Assembly (NCBI GenBank): GCA_030549495.1
Contig: JAUIRK010001051.1
Coordinates: forward strand, 1,364,001 to 1,428,000
Direction of reading: 5' to 3'
DNA: 64,000 nt
Source of the DNA: Nectonema munidae
Lineage: Eukaryota; Nematomorpha; Nectonematoida; Nectonematidae
Within the stretch, counting starts at the first letter, position 1, and each line of letters starts with the position of its first letter. A model generated the notes under the pieces. The model was not told the DNA's origin and did not search any database. It worked only from the letters and a program-made list of their open reading frames with translations. Position numbers and translations under genes: made by a program. Positions 1 to 12,505 of this stretch are shown in pieces.

Positions 1-2082
1 ATCCTTGTCAGGCCTTAGCTCCCCATCACCAATCTCATATCCAAGAAACTTGATAGATGCGAGTCCTTGCTTACTTTTGCTCCAAATGATGTTTAGTTGA
101 TAGGAATTGGCTGCGTTAAGAAAAGACTTTAGATTGCGATCGTGTTGCTCCAAAGTCTTCCCACAGATTATTACATCGTCTATGTAAGAAAAAGTATCAC
201 TAAGTTTATTTAACGAAATAAAGTTATTGATGTATCGCTGAAATGCAGAGGCCCCATTGGTTACTCCCATCGGAATTTTCGTGAATTGATAAAGTCTACC
301 GTCAGCTTCAAACCCAGTGTACATTCGCTCGTCTTTTCCCAGTTCCACTTGATAATAAGCTTCGGAAAGATCAATTAAACTGAAGTATTTGAATTTGGCT
401 ACTTTATGTGCCAATTCATTTACATCAGGCAAAGGATAGGCGTCAGCTAAGGTAAACTTATTTATCGTGCGTGAGAAGTCAACTACCATTCTCTTCCCTC
501 CGGCGGTTTTGGGAACAAGGACAACTTGAGCTCGCCATGGAGAATTGGATTCTTCAATAACTCCAGCTTTCAGCAGTCTCTAGACTTCACTTCGTATAAA
601 TCGCTGATCATCTTCACTGAACTTTCTAGTTCTTGTTATCTGAGGTCGACAATTAGCAGACAAGAATCTAAAAAGTTTCACTTCATTCGAGTTCTTTGTG
701 GCACATGTATGACGAGCTTCAAGGTTTCCACTGTGATATTGGAAATCCAAAGAAGGTTCTTTCCCACGGAATTCAATGGTGATGTCTTTATGTCTTTTGA
801 GAAAACTAATTCCCAAGATGACCTCTTTCCACAAGTTAGGTAAAATCAAGAACTCCACATTATCATAGACTTTATTTTGAATTTGCAATTGAGCACGAGT
901 TCTTCCCATAACCTGCATTTTGAACTTGCTAGAAGCCATGCTGACCTTTTCTTTGCAGGGATATAGCTTCAAATTCAGTCGACGAGCAGTATCTTTGTCC
1001 AAGAAGTTGTCGGTACTCCCAGTGTCGACGAGTACTTGACATTTAGAGCCGTTGAGAAGAACGATGCTTTTCCAGCTGGATTTCTTCGACGTTCCATTGA
1101 TGTTTGAAACGTTTTTCCTTGCAGATCGACAAACTTTGGAGAAATGTCCAAGTTTACCACACTTGAAGCAGGTATGACGCTTGGCAGGACACAACTCTCT
1201 AGAGTTTCTAGGGTGTCTTTTACCTCCACAGAAGTAGCAATTTCCATTTGAAGATTTTAAAAAGGAAGAACAACTATCCATCTCTGACGCTTCACGATTT
1301 TGACGGGTTGAGAGTTCATCAGGTTGGTTCTCGTTTGTGGTTGCAGCAAGCGTTAGGGTATTGGACGCGTAGCTTTCGCTTTGGCTTAAAGCTTGCTCCA
1401 TAGCTCTAGCTTGATTGACTGCGGTGTTGAGATCAAGTTTCGTGTTTTCAAGGAGTCTGGTTCGAATAGCACTGTTCCTCAATCCAGAGATGAGAGAATC
1501 TCTTATGAAAAGATCTTTGTGCTCATCGGCAGTTACTTCTTTGAATTCGCAATTCATGGATAACACCTTCAAGGATTGAAAGAAAGAGTCGACGGTCTCG
1601 TCACTTGATTGAACGCGCGTTGAGAGGAGGTGCCTTGCATGAACTTCATTAGGAACTTTGACGTATGCACTTTCCAATTGCTTTATTGCCATCTCATAAC
1701 TTGACGCTTTTTGTATGCTTTCAGCAACGTCAGGTCCCAAGTGAATGATGAGAAGTTCAAGCTTGTTGGGACTGTGATCCTTCAAACAGTCAAGGTAGTA
1801 AGTGAATCCTCTAAACCAGTGCTTCCATAATTTTCCACTTTGTTCTTCGTTAGGGAGAACGTTGAACTCCTTTGGTCTGACGGCTTTTTCCATAAAGGGT
1901 TGGATGTTGAATAAAATTGTGATGAATAGAAAGAATCTGAAAGGCTGGAGCTTTTATTCAACAAATAGCGCGTGAAAAGACATAACTACATATATATATA
2001 TATATAAGAATTTGCATAGTAAAAGAAAAGTCTATATTAATAGAATAGAAGAATTGTGATGTTCAGAGAAGTGTTAATGACA
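1..2082 (-). mobile_element. Ty3/Gypsy LTR retrotransposon fossil, copy A (gag-protease-RT), cut by the window edge
   Basis: Reading down the minus strand from about 1893: a gag region with the WKHWFRGF-type motif, two zinc knuckles (about 1230-1130; the first of the CxxC...HPR type, then CFKCGKLGHFSKVC), an aspartic protease (LVDTGS, near 1025) and the start of reverse transcriptase, running off the left edge. The first zinc finger resembles the CsRn1 lineage, so that assignment is tentative. The stretch upstream of gag (about 1905-2082) resembles the 5' LTR end of copy B, with a shared AATAAAAGCTCCAGC block and an ending in ...TTCAACA. The copy is a broken fossil with at least one break. 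Gag is only about 70% like copy B, so the two are separate subfamilies and not a recent duplication. Confidence 0.85.
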
Positions 2083-2179
2083 AATAATTAATGACAAAAA
2101 TAAATATAACTATGACAGATAATTATGGTTAAATGAAAAGATATTATGTGTAAGTTTATAAACAAAAATGATGATAATA

Positions 2180-3609
2180 GTAATAATAATAATAATAATG
2201 AAGAAGGGTTATTTGAATAATATATCATATTAGTATAATTAGTGAAAATTTCGATATGAGTCAGGTAGGTATGGAGATTTCTAAGTCTTTCTGAAATAGA
2301 AAAGAAAATTTGGAAGATTTTCATGGCTGTAGACACTAGACTATTTTGTAGAATGTATGTGTTAGTGATGATAACGGCTTATTGTTATTGGATATTTGGG
2401 GGAGGGTTGAGTGTTTGTTTTGCAGAGAGTATTTGTTCGATTGTGGTTATGAGAAGAGAGAAATATTTGATGAGTAATGGGTGTTGTAGAAGATCATGTA
2501 GAGAGGATGGGATATCTTTAAAAAAGTAGCGGCTTTTTTCAAGGAGTTGGTGTCGGTGAGAATGAAAAATTGGACAATAAAGGAGAATATGTGTTGGTGT
2601 TTCAATGTACGAACAGCTGAAAGGACAGAAATGGTTTGAGTGAAGTTTGAATTTGAAGAAGTATGCATTACAAGGGCAATGGGGTGAGAGCCAGCGAATC
2701 ATGTTCCGAGGGAGTGAGTGAAAGTTTTTGTTTAAAATGAGTTGTGATAATGGCATAGATGTCGAAGGTGATGTGATGGTTGAGTCAATAGATTGTTGCC
2801 ACTGCAGTAGTGTAGAGTTAGTTATAGTGTTTGTAAATGTGGAGATGGGTAGAGAAAATAGGGGTAGCATCTGTGAATCGGAGATTTTTGATTTTGCAAC
2901 GTAATCGACAAGGTAGTTTAAAGAAGGAAGTTAGGTTATTAAGGAGTATGTTGCAGGATAGTAATACTGCGTGAATTTCTGTTTCGTGTGCAGTGATTTC
3001 TGGATCTAGGTTTGTGTGCTGGATAAGGAATGATTTTTTTGTGTTTTGTAGGAAGAATGCGCATGCAGCTGAAGAGCGGTGTTGTGATTTGGAACCGTCA
3101 GTGAAAATTGAAAGTGAACTGATAGTATTTGTTGTACGTTGGTGAGCTATAAAGTTTAGGGCAAGATATCTATGGTGACAGATGTTAGTGGTGTAAGGAG
3201 GAGACGAAGAAGGGTGGATGAGCTCAATTGGGTGATTTAATGGTAGCACTTGATAAGATGTTTTGTTAGGAGCAAACTGAATTAATAAGGAATTGTAGTA
3301 CTGCAGTGATTGGGATGTTTGGGTTGTGTATAGGTTGGTGAAAGGATGTGGTGGGGGTGTAGAGCAGAATGTTATAAGGTAATTTTTAAGAAGCGTTTTC
3401 TTTAGATTGAGATGTAGGGGTAGCGTGTTAGTGAATAATTCAAGTTTTGTAGTTGGTGTAGTGTGATAGGCTTTGGTGATAGAAAGGAGACACAGGCGAT
3501 GAATTTTGTTGAGATGAGTAAGAGATGACTGATGTCTCAACTCTGAGCCCCATGAAAGAACTCCATATTTGAGGATAGGGAAAATGAGACTTTTATAAAG
3601 TAAATGTCG
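2180..3609 (-). mobile_element. LINE 3' piece: post-RT connector, RNase H and Cys/His tail (I-group type)
   Basis: The minus strand reads a post-RT connector (ILKYGVLSWGSELRHQ, from about 3600), a ribonuclease H domain with TDGSKS (near 3110) and HETEIHAVLLS (near 2975), then, after one change of frame near 2880-2930, a C-terminal stretch with a C-x3-C-x7-H-x4-C pattern (about 2625-2590) ending at 2385. Non-LTR elements that carry RNase H belong to the I/R1/Loa group; the exact clade is not resolved. A 3' untranslated stretch follows to an (ATT)n-like run at 2180-2210. The piece abuts Gypsy copy B at about 3609. It may be part of the same LINE as the ORF1 at 6877-7961, but the endonuclease and RT between them are missing. 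Confidence 0.75.
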
Positions 3610-6600
3610 AGCCTATACCTCTAACTAAGAGAAACGATTTAAGTTCGTCAGAAAGAAAGGACTTACCTCTGTCATAATGTATATACCCGAAGGTTGTGAC
3701 CAGGTCTTGTAAGCAACTAATAACAGTACTTGATGATAGATCTTTGCACGCGTAGGCAAAAGGGAACCTTGAGTTCGTCTATGATAGTTAGGATATACTT
3801 GTTTTTATTGTTAGAGGGCAAGAGACCTTTAAAGTAAATCGACAATCTGTCAAAAGGTTTAATAGACTTGATAATGTAATGTTGGTCAGAATTGTAGAAT
3901 CTTGGCTTACACTTTCGACATACTTGGCAGTTATTTGTTAAAACTTTGATTTCTTCCATCGAAAAAGGTAAGTTATTTTCTCTTACATAGTGGTGCATTC
4001 GTTGGATTCCTGGATGAATCAAATGATATTGCAGTCGTTGTAAATCTAAGGATTGTTTGGAGACGGTGCAAGACCTTGATAGTGCATCAGCTGATACGTT
4101 TTCTATTCCAGGGCGATATTTGATGTCAAAGGAATAAGAAGCTAGTTCCAAGCGCCAACGAAGCATTTTGTCGCTTTTTATTTTGCTTTTACCACGTGGG
4201 TCAAATATGTAAGAAATAGCTTTTTGATCCGTCACCACTGTGAATTTTTGCCCAACTAAAAAGTGCTTCCAATTGCGTATGGCCTCAACGATGGCGAGAC
4301 CTTCTTTTTCCACGATGTGTATATTTTTCTCAGCAGAATTTAGTGTTTTTGAAAAGTAACCAACTGGTCTCCCTTCTTGTAAAAGACAAGCAGCAATTGC
4401 TTTATTAGATTTACCTCGTTCAATTGCTCTTAGAGTGGGATCTTTAATCTCTTCTTTCAAGGATTTTATTACTTTTCTTTGTTCAGTGTCCAAAGGAAAC
4501 GATGAAACTTTTGTAAGTGGCTGTATCTTTTTCGAAAAGTCGCGAATCCACTTCGCGTAGTATGAGAAGAATCCCATCATTCTTTTTAGCTAAGCAGTAG
4601 ATCTTGGGATAGGCATCTCCATCAAAGGCTTTACACAATCTTGGTCAGGTCTTAATTATCCTTTGCTAATCTCATATCCGAGAAATTTAATATGCGTTAG
4701 ACAGAATTTACTTTTGCTCCAATTTATCCTAAGGGAGTTTGCCTTGATCGCATCAAAAAGCAGCTTCAGATTATGGTTTTGCTCTTCCAAGGACTCCCCA
4801 CAAACAATCACGTCATCTAAATATGAAAAAGTGTTGACAAGTTTATTTGATGAAATAAAATTGTTTATATAGCTTTGAAATGCAGAATCACCATTTGTCA
4901 CGCCCATGGGAATTTTTGTAAATTGGAAGAGTTTGCCACATGCTTCAAACGCAGTATACATACGTTCTTCCTCTCTTAACTCGACCTGATAGTATGCTTC
5001 GGAGAAATCTATCAAACTAAAATATTTGAACTTTGACACTTTAGCAGCCAATTCGTTCAAATCAGGTAAGGGGTAAGCATCAGGTAAGGTGTATTTATTT
5101 ATAGTACGTGAAAAATCTATTACCATTCTTTTATTTCCATTACTTTTAGGTACGAGTACTATTTGGGCTCGCCACGGAGAATTTGATTCTTCAATGACTC
5201 CAGCTTCCAATAATCGAGAAATTTCAGATTTAATAAATTCACCGTCTTTTATGTTGAATTTTGCTGTTTTTGTAGCGATAGGTTTACACTCGGGAGTTAG
5301 GAACTTGAAAAGTTTTATTTCAGAGTACTTCTTAGTTGCACAATTCTTTTGAAGACCATTAACTCCACAAGGAAACGAAAAAGATATAGGAGCATTCTTT
5401 CCTCCCAGACTAATCCTTACCTCTTTATGCTTTTTCATAAAGCTCATTTCCAAGATAACTTGTTTCCATAAATCGGGTAAGACTAAGAATTCTTCATCTT
5501 CATACAACCGGTTATGAACACGTAACGACGTTTTAACTTTGCCAAGTACCTGGATTTTAAAACGACAAGTAGCCATACTAACCTGTTCTTTTCATGGGAA
5601 AAATTGTCTGTACTCCCTGTATCCAAGAGTGCGTAGCATTTAGCACCATTTAAAAATACAACACTTTTTCAGCTGGAGTGAGTAAAGCTTGAATTTTGCA
5701 TCGAGAGAATTTTTTGCGATGATTTGCAAACCTTGCTGAAATGACCAATCTTTTTGCATTTAAAACATGTTTGAGTTTTTGCTGGGCAGAGTTCTCTTTG
5801 GTCCTTGTAATGTCGTTTGCCACCACAAAAATAACATTTACCAACTTTAGACGGCGTTGTAAAGGAGGTACAAACTTCTTGTTGAGTGTGATTACTAGTA
5901 GAATCTTAAGATGCTCGTCCTTTGAAGCTGCGGCTAATTGTGTGGAATTTGCATCATAACTTTTGTTTCTATTGATTGCTTGCTCCATAGCTCTTGTTTG
6001 ATTTATTGCTGTTTCAAGGTCCAACTTTAGATTCTCCAACAAACGGGTTCGAATCGCAGTATTCTTGAGCCCAGAAATTAAGGAATCCCTTATAAATAGA
6101 TTTTTGTGTTCATCCGCAGTAACTGCTTTAAAATTGCAATTAATGGATAAAACCTTTAATGAATGAAAAAAAGAGTCTATAGTTTCCCCGGGTTGTTGGA
6201 TTCTTGTTGCGAGAAGATGTCTTGCGTGAACTTCGTTGGGTGTTTTGACATATGCGGTTTCCAGTTGTTCAATAGCCAACTCGTAACTGGTAGCGTCTTG
6301 AACAGTCTCTGCAACGTCAGCTCCCAAATGCAGAAGTAAGAATTCTAGTTTGTTTGGGTTAAGCCCTTCTAAACATTCGAGATAGTAGGCGAAACCTCTA
6401 AACCAGTGTTTCCAAAGTTTTCCGCTTTGTTCATCGTCGGTTGATATAGTGAATTCCTTAGGTTTGATGATCTTGTCCATAAAAAAATAGCTTATTTGTT
6501 GAATAAAATTGTGATGAAAACAAAAGTGAAAAGCTGGAGCTTTTATTCGACAAAAGAACGTTGTAAGGAAAGTCAATGATATCAAAATAACATGCATATA

Positions 6601-6799
6601 TATACAAGGAAAAATGAATAAAAGTTGCAGAAGAAAGGACGATCAAAGTAGTATTTAAATTAAGAATTATAAAAGTTATAACAGAGATAGATAGGAAATA
6701 TATAACATTCAAATGATAAAATTATAGAAAAGACATGCATTCAAATAAAGGTGAAAAAGAATCACACAAAGGAATTGCACAATTTGAATATTACACATC
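3610..6799 (-). mobile_element. Ty3/Gypsy LTR retrotransposon fossil, copy B (5' LTR to integrase)
   Basis: Parts in order on the minus strand: candidate 5' LTR (6799-6497), gag (from 6478), zinc-knuckle region, protease (about 5640-5500), reverse transcriptase (about 5450-4660, with the YLDDV box), RNase H (about 4580-4080) and an integrase start with its H-H-C-C zinc motif and the catalytic-core beginning (YILTIID). It stops inside integrase at about 3610, where a LINE piece begins. No 3' LTR is seen, so the right part is gone. It is a broken fossil with several breaks. The KGLLPSNNKNKYILTIID region and the zinc fingers point to the CsRn1-like part of Ty3/Gypsy (inference). Confidence 0.85.
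6497..6799 (-). repeat. Candidate 5' LTR of Gypsy copy B
   Basis: On the minus strand this roughly 300-bp stretch starts TGTAATATTC and ends ATTTTATTCAACA, so it has the TG...CA ends usual for LTRs. It lies just ahead of gag and contains an AATAAA signal that is shared with the equivalent position in copy A. It abruptly replaces the reading of a LINE endonuclease at 6800. With no partner LTR in the window the ends are inferred only. Confidence 0.5.
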
Positions 6800-6883
6800 G
6801 TATTGTTGAGAAAGAATTATATTAATAAGGTTATCCCATGCGGTTTTTGAGTGATTTAAATTGATGTGCAGGAAATTTAACAT
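6800..6883 (-). pseudogene. LINE ORF2 start (apurinic endonuclease N-terminus), truncated
   Basis: From ATG 6883 the minus strand reads MLNFLHINLNHSKTAWDNL, the classic N-terminal strand and helix of LINE APE-type endonucleases (the QxNLxxSRxA pattern). It ends at about 6800, where the candidate LTR of Gypsy copy B starts. The rest of the endonuclease and the RT are absent. Confidence 0.65.
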
Positions 6884-7961
6884 GTGTAATTATCTATAGT
6901 TTTAATGTGTTGCGCTAGAATTGAGTTGCTGTGATTGATATAAAAACTGCATGTTTTAGATGTTGCAATATGTGGTAGTTTGCATTTGAAACATGTGGTC
7001 TTGGTTGAGTCGTTTGAGAGTGTACAAGATGTTAGTGAATGTCCTCGGTTGCCGCAGTGAGCGCAGTTTGGGGATGAGGCATTACATTTTTGTTTCAAGT
7101 GACCATATTTAAGGTAATTTTCACATTGTTTTGTTCTGGGTTTAAAAAGATTTAGGGTTAACAAATTATATCCTAGGAATACTTTTGGTTGATTACGGAG
7201 ATATTGAAATAGTTCAGGATTGTTTGGCTCAATTAGTACAGTGTAGGAGAAAGTTCCTGCCTTGCCTAGTTGGATAGGGTTTACTAATTTTCCCATACTG
7301 TTGAGGTCTTCATTTTGTTCTTCTAATGTGGCTGTAAGATCATCAATATTAATGTCTTTAGGTATACCTCTTAGTATAAATTTGGGTATTGGAGTGGGTA
7401 TGTCACAAACATTGACGCCGTTTTTTAAGAGGGAGGATTTAGCTGACGCTTTTTGTTGTGAATTTTTAAATTGAAAGTAGATAGTCTCTGTATGTGAGGA
7501 TCTGGTTTTAGTGATAGAGAGGGAGTTATTTTTGGTTTCAAGACCTTTAATAACTTGTTGGCGGTGAATAGCTTCCTCTTTCTGAGATTTGATATTGTTG
7601 GGTGGCGAGATTTTTAAAGTAAGGTTAGGTTCTAAATGTTTTTTGATTGAGGGGATGTTAGTACTTTTCGTATTGGGTGTAGATGTTGGGGCTGGCATTG
7701 TTTTCTGTTGGGAGGACGATACTGGTAAGGATCTATTACTAGCATTAGCATAAGATTCTTGTAATGTGGTTGGTTCTAATATAGGACTTTCAAAAGTTTT
7801 AATGTAATGTAAAGCTATATTGTATTTGAGATCATTGAACAAAATTTGGTCACTTGGAGAGAGAGAGAGGTTTTAGCAATAAAATCATTGAATAAATTAT
7901 TCAAAGTTTCGGTCGTTTTGTTCGGTTGATCGGATTCAGAGCGCGCCCTTTTGTTGGACAT
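6877..7961 (-). pseudogene. LINE ORF1 (gag-like, three CCHC zinc knuckles), broken
   Basis: Starts MSNKRARSESDQPNK at 7961. One frame shift falls in the CT run at about 7858-7872, after which the frame stays open to 6877. The C-terminal third carries RRM-like and PRE_C2HC-type sequence followed by three zinc knuckles (CENYLKYGHLKQKC, CAHCGNRGHSLTSC, CFKCKLPHIATSKTC), as in ORF1 of Jockey/I-type LINEs, an RNA-binding nucleic-acid chaperone. The stop overlaps the next start (ATGTTAA; ORF2 ATG at 6883), a stop/start overlap typical of ORF1-ORF2 junctions in such elements. Confidence 0.8.
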
Positions 7962-7989
7962 GTTTGTTAATTTCCCCTAGAGGTAATGT

Positions 7990-10436
7990 AAATAGAAAGG
8001 TTATTATGTTTGTATACGAATTGTTATATTTGTTCTGAATATAGTATTAAAGATAAGTAATCAAAAATTGTCCTGAAATTTTTGAACATGGTAAAATAAA
8101 GTTAATATTGTTATTCAGAATGATAAGAGAAATCTAAAAATGTATAATACTTGTATATTTGCTGAATATATGTGAAGTCATATTTTTCAGCGCATTTGAA
8201 AGGTCAAATACAAAAAAAAAAAAGAAATCTTAAAAAAAATTAAAAACTTATTCTACGCTGATTCAAAATATGTAATTTGTTTGAAAAGAATCCAATGACT
8301 TCTATATATTTTTTTGCTGACAAATTTGGAATTTTCTTCATTTTATCAAGTTGATAGGCAAAATAGGTATTTTAAAAATTCAAACTTAACATATTTATAC
8401 ATTTTCGTAATCAGTATAAAATTTCCTATAAAATGAGATATTAAAATTGGATAAGTTAAAAAATTTCCGAAAAATATGTAAGGCCCCGATGAAATTTTTC
8501 AAAAACTAAATGACCTGCAAAATGTGGGCAAAAAGATGCTCTTAATAGGCATGCTTTAAAATGTATATAAAAATATTTATAATATAATATACAAATAATG
8601 TAATTTAATAATTATAATTATTAAAATAATTCTCCAGTTATATATAAAAATTAATAATATTCAGTGATTCTCAAACTTTTTTACCTGAGGGCACACTTAT
8701 GAATTAACTGAAACTTTGGGGCGCACAATTGAGATTGATATGGAAAATCGGTCATAAAATTTTAAAATAAATAATATAAAGAAGTATTATGAAATAACGA
8801 TTTATTTTTTTGAGAATACATTGTACATTTAATATCTTAAAATTATAAAATTATTAAGCTTCACATGGCTCCCTTTCATGGCTCACCAGGCTATCTTCAA
8901 GCACTGAAAGTTATAAAAAAACTTTTAATTTTTTACTTTATCAATTGTAAACGAGTAAATTTGAAATTTTTTTGAGTGTATATATTTGTATTTGAGAGTA
9001 TTTGGAGGTATTTCTTGTAAAAAAGACTCGCCGCTTGGTGAGAAAAGATTAAGCTGTAAATTACTATTTATTTATAAGTTGTAAATTTGATTATGTAGTT
9101 GGGAAATTTTTTGACATGCATGTTCATGATGATAGTTCGGTGCCATACTATGTTAAAGGCATTGTTGATGTCTAAAAATAAAATAGTTGATCTAACAGAA
9201 GTAAATAAAAGATAACACTGATCCAAAGAAATTTAAAAAATATTGTCTATCAAAGTCATAGTTGATCGAGGGTTTCTTTTAGAATTTAAATGATGATGCC
9301 TGAGAATCAGAATAGAGTAAATTAAATCACCACAAACTAGTGGATCAATTTCTTCGTTAGTAAAAATATTATAAGAAAAGAAAATAGTTTAAATTTAGAC
9401 ATTAAAATGTCACAAGTATTATTATAGAAGTAAAAGAATCAATTATACAAGATTCAGACTTAAAAGCAACCCCCTCAGCTTGTTTAGGTCTTTCATGAAA
9501 TACAAAATCGTACCCCTAAAGAGGAACAGAGATTCAGGTTGCCAAATTTTTAATAGAGCAATGAAGTTAAAAAGAAAGCTAAACGATTTTAAATACAATT
9601 TAAAAAGTTCAAAATTAGCATATAAGCTTTTAAAATTCAAATGAAAGAAGTATGTTTAGAAACTATTTAACAAAAACATAATAAATAAGTGAAAAAAACC
9701 TATCATAACTTAGACTAATTTAAACCCTCATTTATATGTGTTTTATATATATAAAAGCGAGACACATCTTCGTTTACATTTTATAAGAAAAATTACGGTG
9801 TTTCATTTTGATATAAATAAATGGGGGACAAATTTGTCTAAAAATTATGGTTTTTTGATAAGATTTACTACAATTAAATTTCTAATAATCCCTCTGAGTT
9901 GTATTTAATTTGAATGTTTAAATATCTGTGTTATCATATGGAATTACATTAACTGTGTCGGTTTTAAATCGATGTATTTTTTAGAGATTATGTTATCATC
10001 AAGAACTTAATGTCATTTCGAAAAATATTTTTTGAGGAATTGAGACTTTTTTTGGCGGCTCCTGTAATTTAGTTAAAACAAGAACTTTCCTATGTACATA
10101 TTTTGAATTTATTGAAAAAAAAGAAAAAGTTTTTAGCGATTTTGTTATCAATGATAATAATGACATCTTCAGAATTGAAACATTTTAATTTTGTTTACTC
10201 TACATATATCGATATAATATACTTTTAAAAATATAAACTCTAACTCTAACATATAAAGCTATGATTATATAGCGTGAAATTATTGAATTTCAACTCCCAC
10301 TCGTAACAAATTCCTAGAGCCCGCTCTGTAACTCCTTTACAACCTCCCTCATATGATTAATAGGGAAGTGTAGATCGGTCTATAAATATCACAAACTTTT
10401 TGTGAAGACCTTACATTTATGCAATAATAATGGGTT
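7990..10436. other. AT-rich spacer with no gene seen
   Basis: No convincing coding frame, RNA gene or ordered repeat. At 8662 (CAGTGATTCTCAAACTTTT...GGGCGCACA) there is one decayed end of a hAT-type element; a matching opposite end is not clear (a CACTG near 8903 is the best candidate). The rest is AT-rich and featureless to my eye. Confidence 0.5.
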
Positions 10437-11827
10437 CAGGGGCGCATATCCTCAAAATTATTGGGGGGCGAAATTTTTTTTGTTGCAATTTTCAAAATTA
10501 CTGGTCTGGAAATAACACGGGAGACCAAATATTCAAGCAATCCTTTAAAATAGAGTTCATTCAGCGCATACCTAAAGTCCAAAATTTATAAGAGTGAATT
10601 TAAATACTATACTTCCAGCGAAAATATTTTAATTTAATTTGCATATCGAATATGGTGCGCAGAAAAAATGCCCCGAATTATAAAAAGTAGGAAAAAATGC
10701 CCCAAGTAAAAATACCTCCGAAAAAAATGGCACAATTTAAAATTAGGAAAAAATGCCACAACACAAAAAATTATTTATTAAAATTAAAAAAAAATTTTTT
10801 TTTTAAAAAGATATGTCAAATAAAGATTTTTTGTAAAAAAAACAAAAAGTTAACTTTTCATCTAAAACATTTAAAATTTAATTAAAGTAATCTAAAAAAC
10901 TCAGCATACAATTTTTTAAATACAAAAATTTTTTTTATAAAAGAGCAAATATTTTTGGACTTTGTGTGTATCAGAACACTTTCTAAATATAATTTCTGTT
11001 TTAACTGATTTTAAGAACACATTCCCACAAATCTGCACATTTGCTATTGTTTTCAAGAACTTTATAAAGAAAAAAACCCTAAAGATTAAGAAATTTTAGA
11101 AATTTAGCCTTTCAAAACGGTACTAAATAAAAATCAATCAAAAATTAGGGGGCATTTTTACCTACAACCATCGAATATACACTAGTTTAAAAAATCCAAA
11201 ATTGTTAGGGGGCGGAATAGGCTTTTCATTTAAAAAATGAAGTAGTCTACCAGGCACATTACAGGAATTGATGAAAGGATATTTGATTCATAGAGAAAAG
11301 AAATAACTGAAGGTTGGATAGTTTTATATGAGTGAATGTAGTCAAAAGGCAAAGAGACTATTAGACACCCTGCGATGTTTATATGAAAAAATGTGATTGA
11401 TTCAGGGGCAAGGGTATAAAATGAAGTTATAATTGTGCAAACAAAGATAAGACAAAAAATTAAGATCGGATTATTTCATTTTACTCAGCATCATTCAAAA
11501 ATAGTTTAAAAGCTAAATTGATACAAGCTACAAAAAGTAAAATAACTTTTAACATTTTGCAATTATTTGCTTTTTATAATAACTTTTAAGGAAAAAAATT
11601 CTATCAGAAAAAGTTATAGAGCTTCAAAAAAACTTAAAAAATTTTAGAGCATAACTTAACCCTATTAGTGCTGGGGGAGGGGGGGGGGGAAACATCATTA
11701 CATTTTATACTGCGATCATCATACATGTTTTATAAACAAGCAGCAACTCTTACTTATAGAAAATTATTGGGGGGGGGGGGGGGGGGGGGAGGCGAATGTC
11801 ATTTTCGCCCCCTCCCCCTCGCCCCTG
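10437..11827. mobile_element. Non-autonomous hAT-type element, 1.39 kb
   Basis: Ends are CAGGGGCG...CGCCCCTG, flanked by 8-bp target-site copies AATGGGTT (10429-10436) and AATGAGTT (11828-11835), 7 of 8 matching. An 8-bp duplication with CAG-type ends is the hAT signature. No transposase is encoded. Inside are repeated AAAAAATGCC-type motifs (about 10660-10765) and long G runs at 11690-11790. Confidence 0.75.
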
Positions 11828-12128
11828 AATGAGTTGGCATTTTTAATAGAGATTATTTGCCAGATATCATTAAAAAAAATTTTTTTTCTATCGTATTAGT
11901 GGCTCCAAAAAAGATTTTAAACATACTTTTGGATATGATCTTCCTTTTTCAAAACGCATTGAACAAGCTCCCCGGGATGGCGTTACGTAAAATATGTAAT
12001 ACCGTTATAAAACAAATATTCATATTTTTACATCAATTGACCCTTCTGGAGATATAAAAAGTAGATGATTCACAGAGGCATAGTGTGGATAAAGAAAAGA
12101 GTAAAGAAAAAGGTATATTTTTCAAAAT

Positions 12129-12134
12129 TTTATT
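12129..12134 (-). promoter_or_regulatory. Candidate poly(A) signal of mask
   Basis: AATAAA on the minus strand, about 370 nt beyond the mask stop codon and the only exact hexamer I found between the stop and this point. Confidence 0.4.
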
Positions 12135-12505
12135 GCAAACATATTTGTTTTAACTCTTAATTTCATATAAATCTTTACAGTACAAAGCACAAAATTAATA
12201 ATTATAACCAAAGGCGGCATAAAATATTATATATATATATGTGTGTGTATATATATGAACTGGTATGTGTAAGAAAAAAACATACTCGAAGGCGTTTAAG
12301 GAAGGCCATTAAAGTTAACAAAAACAACAATTAAAATGAATGTTAAGGGAAGTAAAAAATAAAATTACTTCTTGTCTGCAAAATAAAATTTAGCATCTAT
12401 CTAATGTAGGTTGTGATATTAAATAATAGCATAGCAGAAGAGAAATGAAAGAAAACATTCAGAAGTAAAAATTGGAATTAATATTATATATCATGAATTA
12501 CAAAA

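Noticed and set aside
526-843. Plus-strand frame of 105 codons
   Set aside because: Antisense of Gypsy copy A; no domain of its own.
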